Assembly: GCA_019694165.1 (NCBI GenBank)
Contig: JAIBCL010000007.1
Coordinates: 62,001-126,000, forward strand
Reading direction: 5' to 3'
Length of the DNA stretch: 64,000 bases
From: Verrucomicrobiaceae bacterium
GTDB taxonomy: Bacteria > Verrucomicrobiota > Verrucomicrobiia > Verrucomicrobiales > Verrucomicrobiaceae
The position numbers and the translations under genes were made by a program. The notes beneath the pieces are model-generated. The model saw only the letters and a list, made by a program, of their open reading frames with translations. It was not told the DNA's origin and did not search any database. Of the stretch, positions 26,001 through 34,000 are shown piece after piece. Each line of letters starts with the position of its first letter. Position 1 is the first letter of the stretch.

Positions 26001-28425
26001 CCTGCGCATGAGTTGTGCCGAAATCATTCGGCCAGGACGAACTCTTCGAAAATCGATTCCTAGGGCCGTGATAGGTAGCAACGATCTTTGCGTCAAGGTA
26101 AAGACAGAGATCGACGTCTTCGCCCGCGCGCCGCACCTCCACGCGGACGACATAGCGTTTACCAAGCTCGAAGCGAAGCGGTGAGTAGAACGTCTTGTCT
26201 GAATACAGCCATGGGTCTTTGTGGTCGATATTGCCGAGGCCGGCCACCGCCTTGTCTCCAGCCAGCCAGCAGGTCGCGAGCGTTCGGTCGCCTAGGGGCA
26301 CGAGCATGCCTACTCTTGCCTTCGGATCATCGCACCTGAACTCCAGTTCGAGCGCATGACTCGGAGGAGGCATTGCTGGTATGTCAAAACTGCCGCAATA
26401 AGTCGGCGTGCCGTCATTGCCTTGCCATTGGATGCCGTCAGCAGTGCGCCGCCAGGTGGAATGTGAACTCGCGTGTTTGACTGGATCGACGAGTGAAAGC
26501 ACGTCCGACCAAGGCGTTTCTACAGACATGGATGAAGCTGTTTGATTGCCGGTTGCTGCTGGAGTGGCAGCAGGCGTTGCCGCCTTGGCAGACAAGTCAG
26601 CATACTCGAAGCGCTCGATCACCACGCCCTCATGGCCATAGAAAGAGGGAAAACCCTGCGGGATGCGGGCATCGGTCAGACTGTCGAGTGTCTGCCCGTC
26701 GAGGATGATCGTCAGTGTCGTGCCCACCGCGCGGAACTCGAGCGTGTGCGGTGCGCTCCAGTCAAACGATGCGGGCCACGGATATAGCCTGTTCACCACA
26801 GATGACTTGTGAACGACGTTGAACGCAAACCGCACCCCCTTCTGCTCCTTTCGGCAATCCAAACCGTAGGCACGGTCGTCGGTGCCGGGCACTGTTCGCT
26901 CCTCGCGGAGGTCGATGCCCCATGACTCACCACGGGCAGTCAATCGCGCGGCTTGATCGGTCAATGGCGACGCCAATCCTGCCGGGTAATGCCGTCCGGC
27001 ATCACGAAGGACGCGAACCGATCTGCCGTCGGCTTCGCGGGCGAAATTCCTGGCGGCGTCCGGCTCTGAGAAAAGTCCCGGAAGACCGTCCACCCAATTG
27101 GTGATGGGCGCTGGCGCCTTCATGCTCTTGGGTTCCGACACCGCGCCCCCATCAATGCTTGCACTGACACTGGGTGATGCTGCGCTCTTGCCGGACGGCG
27201 CGGGATTGACCGGTGGGCTGGCCGGAGAAGCGGCAGGCGGCATCGCGGCATCGGCTCTGGTTTTGTCCGCTTCCATCTTTGACCGGTTCAAGAAGAACCA
27301 TGCCGCTGCTCCAGCGATCACCACCAGCGCCACCCAAGGCAGCGCGGACGTTTTCTTCTCCGGCTGCTTTGCGACGCGCGATCGCGCAGCGCCTTGCGGT
27401 GGACGGAAGGGCTGGCCCGGCTGGCGTTGCGGGCGTGCTTCGGTCGGCAAGGCGGCGGGCGCTTTCGCGGCATCGGCCTCCACTTTGATCACCGGCTGCG
27501 TGAGGATGCTGTCGAGATCGGAGCGCAGCTCGCGCACGCTTGGGTAGCGGAGGTTGCGGTCTTCACGCAGCGCTTTGGTGATGATGCCGTCGTAGCGCGG
27601 ATCGAGACCGGGCACTTGCAGGCTGGGCATTTCAAAGAGGCCCTGCGGCAGCTTGCCGGTGAGCATTTGGTAGAGCATGACGCCCACGGCATAAATATCG
27701 GCGCGGTGATCGACGGCGGTGCCGAGCGTGAGCGCCTCGGGCGCCATGTAGTGCAGCGTGCCCATCATCTGGCCGCTCTGCGTGAGGCCGGTGGTCTGCC
27801 CGGCGTGATTGATTTTCGCGAGGCCGAAGTCGGCCACCTTCACCACGCCATCGTAGCCGACCATGATGTTCGCGGGCTTGATGTCGCGGTGAATGATGCC
27901 GCGCTCGTGCGCATACGCGAGCGCATCACACACGTGCGCGGTGATCGCCATCGCGTGCTCGGAATGCAGCCGCCCCTGCTCGACGATCATGCGCGCCACA
28001 TCGGTGCCCTCGATGAACTCCATGACGATGTAGAGAAGCCCATGGTGGGGCGGGCTGTCCCCAGCCCGCCGTTCTCCAGACGGCGCTTCGGGGACGAAGC
28101 GCCCTACCCCAGTCTCTCCGCAATCATGCACGGTGACGATGCCGGGATGCGCGAGCCGCGCCATCGCGCGCGCCTCATTCTTGAAGCGCTCGGCGTAGCC
28201 CATGTTCCGCTCATCGAGATCGACGGGCAGAATCTTGATGGCCACGCGGCGGTCGAGCGCGATCTGCCTGCCTTCATACACCGCGCCCATCCCGCCGCGG
28301 CCGATGAGGCGCGTGATCTCGCAGTCGTGAATGAGCGATCCTAGCTCCTCCGGCGCGGGCGGTTGCCACGATCGCCCTTTCCCCGCAGATTGCGGCGGAT
28401 CGGGACGATCGGGAGAGGAATTCAT
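23071..28425 (-). CDS. Receptor-type Ser/Thr kinase with three SUMF1-like domains
   Basis: A 1784-aa single-pass membrane protein. A cytoplasmic Hanks-type kinase (~32-308) has GRGGMGAVYEG, AIKIL, HRDIKPANIM, DFGLAK and MAPEAL. One transmembrane helix (~360-380, WVALVVIAGAAAWFFL) leads to a huge outer part. That part has a laminin-G/DUF1080-like region (~640-830), a helical or coiled-coil stretch (~850-990) and three SUMF1/FGE-type modules starting near 1010, 1270 and 1543, each opening (E/V)N(S/T)LGMKFVPVPGT. The Cys pair of active formylglycine enzymes is not seen, so ligand binding is likelier than catalysis. A ~23-residue insertion in the kinase comes from repeat DNA (28041-28110). Start ATG 28425 is chosen over an upstream in-frame codon. 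Confidence 0.88.
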   Translation of the reverse strand: MNSSPDRPDPPQSAGKGRSWQPPAPEELGSLIHDCEITRLIGRGGMGAVYEGRQIALDRRVAIKILPVDLDERNMGYAERFKNEARAMARLAHPGIVTVHDCGETGVGRFVPEAPSGERRAGDSPPHHGLLYIVMEFIEGTDVARMIVEQGRLHSEHAMAITAHVCDALAYAHERGIIHRDIKPANIMVGYDGVVKVADFGLAKINHAGQTTGLTQSGQMMGTLHYMAPEALTLGTAVDHRADIYAVGVMLYQMLTGKLPQGLFEMPSLQVPGLDPRYDGIITKALREDRNLRYPSVRELRSDLDSILTQPVIKVEADAAKAPAALPTEARPQRQPGQPFRPPQGAARSRVAKQPEKKTSALPWVALVVIAGAAAWFFLNRSKMEADKTRADAAMPPAASPASPPVNPAPSGKSAASPSVSASIDGGAVSEPKSMKAPAPITNWVDGLPGLFSEPDAARNFAREADGRSVRVLRDAGRHYPAGLASPLTDQAARLTARGESWGIDLREERTVPGTDDRAYGLDCRKEQKGVRFAFNVVHKSSVVNRLYPWPASFDWSAPHTLEFRAVGTTLTIILDGQTLDSLTDARIPQGFPSFYGHEGVVIERFEYADLSAKAATPAATPAATGNQTASSMSVETPWSDVLSLVDPVKHASSHSTWRRTADGIQWQGNDGTPTYCGSFDIPAMPPPSHALELEFRCDDPKARVGMLVPLGDRTLATCWLAGDKAVAGLGNIDHKDPWLYSDKTFYSPLRFELGKRYVVRVEVRRAGEDVDLCLYLDAKIVATYHGPRNRFSKSSSWPNDFGTTHAQVGSNQSITFVRAAMRGLPDLGPNEKIVGNPKELESTSAPSAENVPAELAGLQKQFLQLKAERVTAVFDADVAKLNTSYLGGIDRDIAKERAAGRLDGVLALEEEKKLLAAKQPVPATDNAQTKAAVKNLRATYRAAFAKLESARAANLKTLTDPLSVRLKTLETDLTKAKRITDAKAVRDYRESLAGPTDDPQFSAATPFENSLGMKFVPVPGTKVLFCIHETRHRDYAAFANENPGVDMSWKTQKHGIFLINDRASDHPVMRTNWEDARAFCAWLSRKEGKTYRLPTDEEWSSAAEEVRSTNAKGANARTEFPWGNEWPPPPGAGNYSDQSRKNQTPRTGDEYIAGFDDGFPATAPVMQFKPNALGIHDLGGNVLEWCDGWQDAAKTARILRGGSYSSSTRPLLASAYRYSYAPDARYSMIGFRCVVSAASLETGGASTPASSGSTQVPATIADPKTATADQPFVNTLGMKFVPVPGTDVLFCIHETRRKDYAAYALQVPSANGEWKRQVAVEPKPGEEDLHPVANVNWEDSKAFCDWLGKQEGRTYRLPTDREWSWASGIGDREGFDSPENLHSKIKDVFPWGKEWPPPGTANVADTALIKNFPTNSYNADYTDGFVTTSPVMSFRPTALGLYDLAGNCWEWCEDRWNNNSEDHVLRGSSWMRKGPTDFWSSYRYHDRPLQRRHDFGFRCVLVTTPPGGTASASAPTTTKSPPSSANASSVPAVDLKSATVPQPFVNTLGMKFVPVPGTKLLFSVYLTRRSDFLAYANAMQAGDDLKKTWEVDKPDTQSMPVSAVNWNEARSFCKWLSAKEGLTYRLPSDLEWSFAAGIGDQENSNASPSQRHDKLKDVYPWGTRWPPPNHSGNYADTSLARLLKKEKTGLKMGIIDGYADGWGGTSPVGSYKANRYGLFDMGGNLWQWTEDAYGNGTSKKALRGGCWWCTEKSQLSLAGRWSEVPDKHDSAYGFRCVLEIPAP
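28041..28110. repeat. Two-hairpin repeat inserted in frame in the kinase domain
   Basis: Two perfect hairpins lie side by side: 28049-28070 (ggcgggct-gtcccc-agcccgcc) and 28082-28103 (ggcgcttcg-ggga-cgaagcgcc). The segment encodes about 23 residues between the kinase motifs HDCGE and YIVMEF. The paralogous kinase at 31081-36279 has only DSGEMPDGTLYFVMEF at the same place. Confidence 0.8.
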
Positions 28426-28504
28426 GGCGGTATCGTATGCAGGTGAATCCAGCGTCAAGAAAGAAGGCGGACCCAGGCATGGCTGTCTTCGCTTCGCAAG
28501 GTTT

Positions 28505-28573
28505 CTACCTGCTCCGCCCGATCACCGCGATCACCACGCCCGCAAGCAGCAGCAGCGCGGCAAGGATGCGCTC
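28505..28573 (-). pseudogene. 3' remnant of an EamA/DMT transporter gene
   Basis: Read on the minus strand from 28573, the codons give ERILAALLLLAGVVIAVIGR then Ser-Arg and a stop at 28505-28507. This closely matches the C-terminus of the intact EamA-type transporter at 41122-42024 (RIAAALLLLGGVVVAVIGR, Ser-Arg, stop). No other part of such a gene is present. It is fused directly to the truncated SHD1 gene upstream, in another frame, which points to a deletion or recombination that joined two genes. Confidence 0.7.
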
Positions 28574-28761
28574 AGCTTCACGAGCGGCACTGCAAACGCT
28601 TCGGCGTCCTTCTCGATCACGACGGACTCCCCATCGAGCTCGATGAACTTGGCCTGGATCACGCGGCCATCGCTGGCGGTCCATGTTTCCAGGTCGGTGG
28701 TTTGCGCCAGCGTGCAGGTCGCTGCGAGCGTCAGCAGGGCGAGGATGGCTTTGGTGCTCAT
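28531..28761 (-). pseudogene. Truncated secreted SHD1-domain protein
   Basis: A 76-aa frame with a signal peptide (MSTKAILALLTLAATCTLAQ) and most of an SHD1 domain (LETWTASDGRVIQAKFIELD, VPLVKLSA). Similarity to the neighbouring SHD1 proteins ends at about base 28574. After that point the frame reads an unrelated SLPRCCCLRAW tail, because the DNA is the 3' end of a transporter gene in another frame. It may still be translated and exported as a minimal SHD1 protein, but it looks like a broken gene. Confidence 0.6.
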
Positions 28762-28804
28762 GGTGAGCAGTCAGCCGGTGAAAATCATCTGTCGATTCAG
28801 GAGG

Positions 28805-30280
28805 TTACTTTTGGCGGCCGTCCGGCACGAGCGCGGGGTCGATGGTGCCGGTTTGCTCGCCGAGGGTGAAGTCGTGCCAAAGATCGTGCCTTGGCAGGCT
28901 GCTGGTCATGCGGCCATTCATCTCGCGTAGAGCAGCGGAGTTGAAGAAGAAATATGGCTTGGATGACCATCCGATCAGGATGAGTCGGATTGAATCGCCG
29001 GGCTTCCTGCCCAGCTCAGCCAACGGAATGAGGTAACTGTCCACACGGACTTTTTTGCCGTCCGCCGCAGGTTCGAACCGCACGTCTCCCCGGCCTTGAG
29101 AATCGTCCTTCTGATCGGAGGATGGCTTGTCGGCGAGCACTCTGTAGGATAGCCCCGGCTTGGTGCTTGCCCCGTCGGCGGCGGTTTCAAGACGGTAGAA
29201 GCGATCGAGACCGGGCGTGTCCTTGCGGTCTGCATCAAGGTCGAGGAAGAGTGTCGAGAAGTCGCCGGTCTTGGGCAGATTCGCCGCCTCCCCGTCCGCC
29301 CAGATCACCGCCTGCACATAGAGCCACTCGGCATTGCTCCAGACGCTGAGGCGGAACTCCTTTTCGTCCCGCAGCACTTTTGCCGAGGCCTGAGGGAAAC
29401 CGAATGCTCCGTTCTTGCGCAGCTCGGGTGAGTCGTTGATGGCAAGCGGCGGCGCTGGTTTGGCGGTGCCGAACTTGATGTTTGGATCTTCAGAAATTTT
29501 CAGCGCATCCTCGTCGGGGTGCTGAAACCGTGGTGACCTCGTTTTGCTGCTTTCCGCCGAGGTCCAGTAAGCCACGAGGTTGCCTTTGATACCGCTCACC
29601 GATTGGCTGATGCCCGGCTCCGTGGGCAGTGGATCGTCCCATGATTCGTTGGGTTCTTTTGGGCCGCGCGCTTTGGCCGCAGCCTTTGCTGCGTCCAGGG
29701 AACTGTAGCCGGTGCTGATTTTCGCACCGTCCTTTGCCAGGCCGAGTTTGGCAAACACCTCGCCCATCGTTTTCAGCGTGCCCTTGGGGAAGTAGCAGAT
29801 CACCGAGTTCACCGTGGTGGGGACAGGTCCGGACATGCTGCCCTCCGGCAGGCGCTCCAGCTTGATGCGTGAGATGCCCGGCACGGAGGATTTGTAGTAG
29901 CGCGCGAAGGAGCGCCACTGACCGTCGGGTTCCTCGACCTTCTCCGGCTTGCCAAGCACGGCCTCGCATTGCTCGAAGGTCTTGCCTAACCAGGAAACAG
30001 GATCGTTGGCCTTCACATCGCCTTTGACAGGAGGAGCATCCGCCACACCTGCGAGCTTCTTCGCCAGCGCGACGCTCTCGGGAGAAAGTTTGCCGATTGG
30101 GAAAACAAATTCCCGCCCATTCACGTCCAAGGTCACACTATCGCCTTGGAGCTTGATGAATTTCGCCTGGATGACTTTGCCTTTGGTGTCGGTCCAGGTT
30201 TGCAGGTCGGAGGATTGCGCAAGCGCGAGGGTGGCGAGGCTCAAAGAGAACAACAGGGCGATGGGTGTGGATGTCTTCAT
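28805..30280 (-). CDS. Secreted SHD1-domain protein with C-terminal DOMON/CBM9-like domain
   Basis: A 491-aa exported protein with signal peptide MKTSTPIALLFSLSLATLALAQ. An SHD1 domain (~23-75: LQTWTDTKGKVIQAKFI, FVFPIGKLSPESV) is followed by a central region of unknown type (~95-230, with FEQCEAVLGKPEKVEE). The C-terminal ~220 residues are a beta-sandwich (FRLSVWSNAEWLYVQAVIWA, LFLDLDADRKDTPG) resembling CBM9/DOMON sugar- or heme-binding domains. SHD1 was named after yeast Sla1, and its bacterial role is unknown. It is one of three SHD1 genes in tandem between two kinases, one of which also carries SHD1. Confidence 0.75.
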   Translation of the reverse strand: MKTSTPIALLFSLSLATLALAQSSDLQTWTDTKGKVIQAKFIKLQGDSVTLDVNGREFVFPIGKLSPESVALAKKLAGVADAPPVKGDVKANDPVSWLGKTFEQCEAVLGKPEKVEEPDGQWRSFARYYKSSVPGISRIKLERLPEGSMSGPVPTTVNSVICYFPKGTLKTMGEVFAKLGLAKDGAKISTGYSSLDAAKAAAKARGPKEPNESWDDPLPTEPGISQSVSGIKGNLVAYWTSAESSKTRSPRFQHPDEDALKISEDPNIKFGTAKPAPPLAINDSPELRKNGAFGFPQASAKVLRDEKEFRLSVWSNAEWLYVQAVIWADGEAANLPKTGDFSTLFLDLDADRKDTPGLDRFYRLETAADGASTKPGLSYRVLADKPSSDQKDDSQGRGDVRFEPAADGKKVRVDSYLIPLAELGRKPGDSIRLILIGWSSKPYFFFNSAALREMNGRMTSSLPRHDLWHDFTLGEQTGTIDPALVPDGRQK

Positions 30281-30353
30281 GATGCAAGGGAGTCGGTGGA
30301 TGTTGGGTGTGTTCTTGGTGGTGGGAACAAAGTTGATTCAGGGCATGCCGGTG

Positions 30354-31031
30354 CTACAGCCCGGGCGGATGGCGTTCCGTCCACTCGGGGCCGCCGCGCA
30401 GGAACGTGCTCCAGCGTGGTCCGGCGGGGCCGATGCCGCCGCGGCCACCGGTATCCAGCCGCAAACCGCAGAGCGTGATGAACACATGGCCGGGCCGGGT
30501 GTGAATGGTGATCCACTTTCCGGGGCCGGGATCGCCGAAGGTGGCGAAGGTCTGCGAGGTCCGCGGTTCGTCGAGAAGGCCGGCTTTGATCAGCATGTAA
30601 GACACCGCGCCGGAGCAGTCGTAGCCGGTGTCTTCGAGAGTGTCGCGCCCACCGCCGACCTTGTAGCCCTTGGTTTGCAGGGTGTTGCCTGCGCTGATCG
30701 CTCGGGTGACTGGCTCGGGTGCACCTTCCGGCGCGGTGGCGATGGTGCCATGCAGCACCGCATCATGCACGACCGGAGCGTGAGGCGCTTTGGCTGCGGC
30801 TGCTTCTCCCATTTTGCGCGCCTGCACCATGCTGGCCGGGCTGAGTTTTACCAATGGCACCGTGAAGGCCACTCCGTCCTTCTCGATCACCACGGCGTTG
30901 GTTTCGTAGCGGACGAACTTCGCCTGGATGATGCGACCATCGCTGGAGGTCCAGGTTTGGAGATCGGAGGTTTGCGCCCAAGTCAGCGTGACGCTGGCGA
31001 GCAGCAGGCAGGTTGTAACTTCGAATTTCAT
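30354..31031 (-). CDS. Secreted SHD1 / NlpC-P60 fusion (probable peptidoglycan peptidase)
   Basis: A 225-aa exported protein. A signal peptide (to about AQ20) is followed by SHD1 (LQTWTSSDGRIIQAKFVRYE, VPLVKLSPASM). Residues ~110-225 form an NlpC/P60-like cysteine peptidase domain. Cys139 in GYDCSGAVSYML and His182 in RPGHVFITL are the likely catalytic pair, and it ends GPRWSTF...RHPPGL. P60-family enzymes cleave peptidoglycan stem peptides in the periplasm, so a wall-remodelling role is reasonable. SHD1 may localise the enzyme; that is inference. All catalytic landmarks that I can see are intact. Confidence 0.8.
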   Translation of the reverse strand: MKFEVTTCLLLASVTLTWAQTSDLQTWTSSDGRIIQAKFVRYETNAVVIEKDGVAFTVPLVKLSPASMVQARKMGEAAAAKAPHAPVVHDAVLHGTIATAPEGAPEPVTRAISAGNTLQTKGYKVGGGRDTLEDTGYDCSGAVSYMLIKAGLLDEPRTSQTFATFGDPGPGKWITIHTRPGHVFITLCGLRLDTGGRGGIGPAGPRWSTFLRGGPEWTERHPPGL

Positions 31032-31080
31032 GCTGCAGCAAATGAGTTTGTCCCGAGGTAGTTGCTGGCCTCCGAGTCGC

Positions 31081-34000
31081 TCAACGTGTGATTTTCAGCG
31101 CGGGGTTCGCGGCCTGAAGCGCCGCGACGCCAGAGTCAGTGACCCGTGTGCCTGCCAGATGAAGACTCCTCAGCGTTTTCATGCCCTGCAGGGTCTTCAG
31201 TCCCGAATCCGTGAGTTGGGTGTTGTTCAATCGCAAGGTTTCGAGTGTGGCAAGCGTCGCAATATTGGCCATTCCTGCGTCAGACACCGCCTTGTTGCCT
31301 TCCAAGGTGAGTTCCTTTAGCCTGCTAATACGATCGAGTTTCTTCAGACCCTTCTGAGTGATCTCTACGTTCGTGAGGTCGAGTACTTCCAGGTCCTGGA
31401 GTGCGCCGAGGTGGTCCATGGCGGCATCTCCCATCTTTGGCATGCTGCGCAGGCTGAGATTGCGGAGCTTCGCCAGTCCTGTGAGATGCTGGAGGCTGGC
31501 ACCGGTCAAGTTTGGGCACCAGTTCAGATCCAGCGCTTCCAGCTCCGGCATGCTTGCGAGGTGCTTGAGCGCGTTATCTGAGATCGGCTGGGCGGGGAGT
31601 TTCAGAATTCTTAGATCAGTGAAAGCAGTCAGTTTGGACAAGTCCGCATCCTTGATAGAAGCGTTATTGCGCGCGTCCAGTCTGATGGTTGTCACCTTGA
31701 GATCATCCGTAGGCAGATCGGCTGACTTGCTGATCACGCGAGTTTTGCCATTCTCCGAGATTTCCAATACGCCGCCTCTGCTCAGTACCCACTCAGCGGC
31801 CTCACGCGTCGAGCGGGCAGCTACAGGCTCGGGAGTTGATTTGCCCGCTGACGCTGTGGGCGCATCCCACTCGACCAGATAGCCCTGCGTGAAATCACGC
31901 CACTGGGGGTCGGACTCCGAGATGTCATTCCAGCCCATGCGTGTCCCCGGCCTTGAGTAATAAGCCAGCATGTAAGGTGGTGTCGCTTTCGGGCCGGTCG
32001 CCTTGGCGTTGTTCGGCTCAGACGCAGCCCACTGTGTGAAGTCGAACTTCTCGCCGCTGACCCACGCCCATGGAAGGTTGGGTTTCTCCTGAATGCCGCC
32101 GATCCAGAAGGTTTTTCCCGGAGCGATCCTGGTTTGAAACTGGCTGACCACCCAGTTGTCTTCGGCGGCGCTGGTGATCGTCGCAAGATGGCCGCCGAGT
32201 GCCTCGGCTTTCTCCTTGGCCTCCTTCCATGTGATCGCGCCTGAAAACCATGCGTAGCGCGATTTGCCAAAACTCAAGGCATCGGCGGGAATCTGCGATG
32301 GTGCCGGTGCACCCGACGCCGTATCCGCTGCAGGGCCGGCCTGCCGCTGATACTCCTGCGCCAGTTTCTGGCTCTCGGGTGAGAGTGTGTTCATCGCCAC
32401 GGGCGTGACCTTGCCGGCTATCTCCAGCAGCACCTTGTCTCCGTTGGTGCCCTTGTATGCCGCCGTGATGCTGCGGCCTTTGGTATCCGTCCAAGTTGTA
32501 TTCGCAGAAGCTGTCGAGGACTGGTAAGGGAAAGGTCGGATGACTGCTTTGTGGAATACGATGGCGCTACCTGTTGCGCCCAGTCCCAAGTTGTCTCCTT
32601 CCTTCCAGTTCTTGGCACGCATCGGGAAACGCGCGACATCGCCTTTCCAGTCCTTCACCGTCTGTTTGTTGAGCAGCCCTGTCAGCGCGCCCTTGCGGAC
32701 TTGAACGATCGAGCGGTAGCGCGTTCCCTTCACCAAGTGCCCTCCCTTGAGCCTGATCGTTGCTTCGGTGTCATGCCCGTAATTGTCCAGATTGATGAAT
32801 CCATAAACTGGATTGGTGAACTGCGCCTGGGTCTGCATGGTCCAGTCAATCGTTCTTCCTTCCGCTGTGAAGAGTTGATGGACATCACCGATATTCTCAG
32901 TCTGGAGTGAGAACTCGATTTCGAAATCATACTCCGGCGGCAGTTGCAGCGGCATGCTCAGGGAAAGGAATCCGGAGCCTTTCTCAAGAAGCAGGCCCTC
33001 TGGAGTCATGCGCCAAGTTCCCCTGACTGATTGCTTTGCAGGGTCGATCAAAGGCATGAGGTCGGTGACCTTGGCTGTGGTGTTGGGCGGAGCGGAGGAT
33101 GTTGGAGCTGACGTGCTTGCAGCGTTCGGTGGCTGCGAAGACGGTGTTGGTGAAGTTGATGTTTTCGTCTCTTTGGTTTGTAGGCTCGCTAACTCGACCA
33201 CGCAACGAAAGCCCGTGCTGCCTCCTCGCCGTTCATTGTCCCTCACTTGTGGATAATTCCGATGGGACGACAGCAAGTTGGACATTACTCCGCCAAACCA
33301 CGCATCACCTCGGAGATACCAGACTCCAGAATTGGTGACCAATTCGGAAATGTTACCTCCGAGATCATAGATGCCGAGAGGGTTGGGCTTGAAACTCATC
33401 ACGGGAGCGGTGGCAGGATAGCCGTCGTTCAGGCTGTCAATCGCACCCATCGTTGGCCCTTTGAATCCTGTTTTGAAGGCCGCGTCTCGATAGTTGCCGT
33501 CGCCAGCCACAGGCGGCCAATAGTCCCCCCAAGGATACCTTCCGGTGAGCTTCTCGTTCAGGGACTCCGGGGTGGCTTTCTCATCTTCATCTTTGGCGAT
33601 CCCGACCGCCCAGCTCCATTCGCGATCTGTCGGCAGACGGTAGGTTTTGCCATCCTTCTTGCTCAACCACTCACAGAACCCTTTGGCTTCATCAAACAGG
33701 ATGTTGCTAACGGGATGATCACCCTCCGTGGGAAGCTTGAAGCCGTTGTAGGCCTTGGGCGTTTTCCAAGCAGGATCAAGCGAAGGCGTCTCCGCTGCAA
33801 AGGCCGCGAAATCAATTTGGCGCGTCTCGTGAATGCAGAAGAGCACTTCCGTTCCCGGCACGGGAACGAACTTCATGCCGAGGGTGTTGGTAAAGGGGGC
33901 TTCTTTGGTGGTGGCGGTTGTGACCGTTGCTGATGGAGGGGCGACTGCGGTATTCGCCTCCTTGGTTTGCAGGCTGGCAGTCTCGACGACGACGCGGAAG

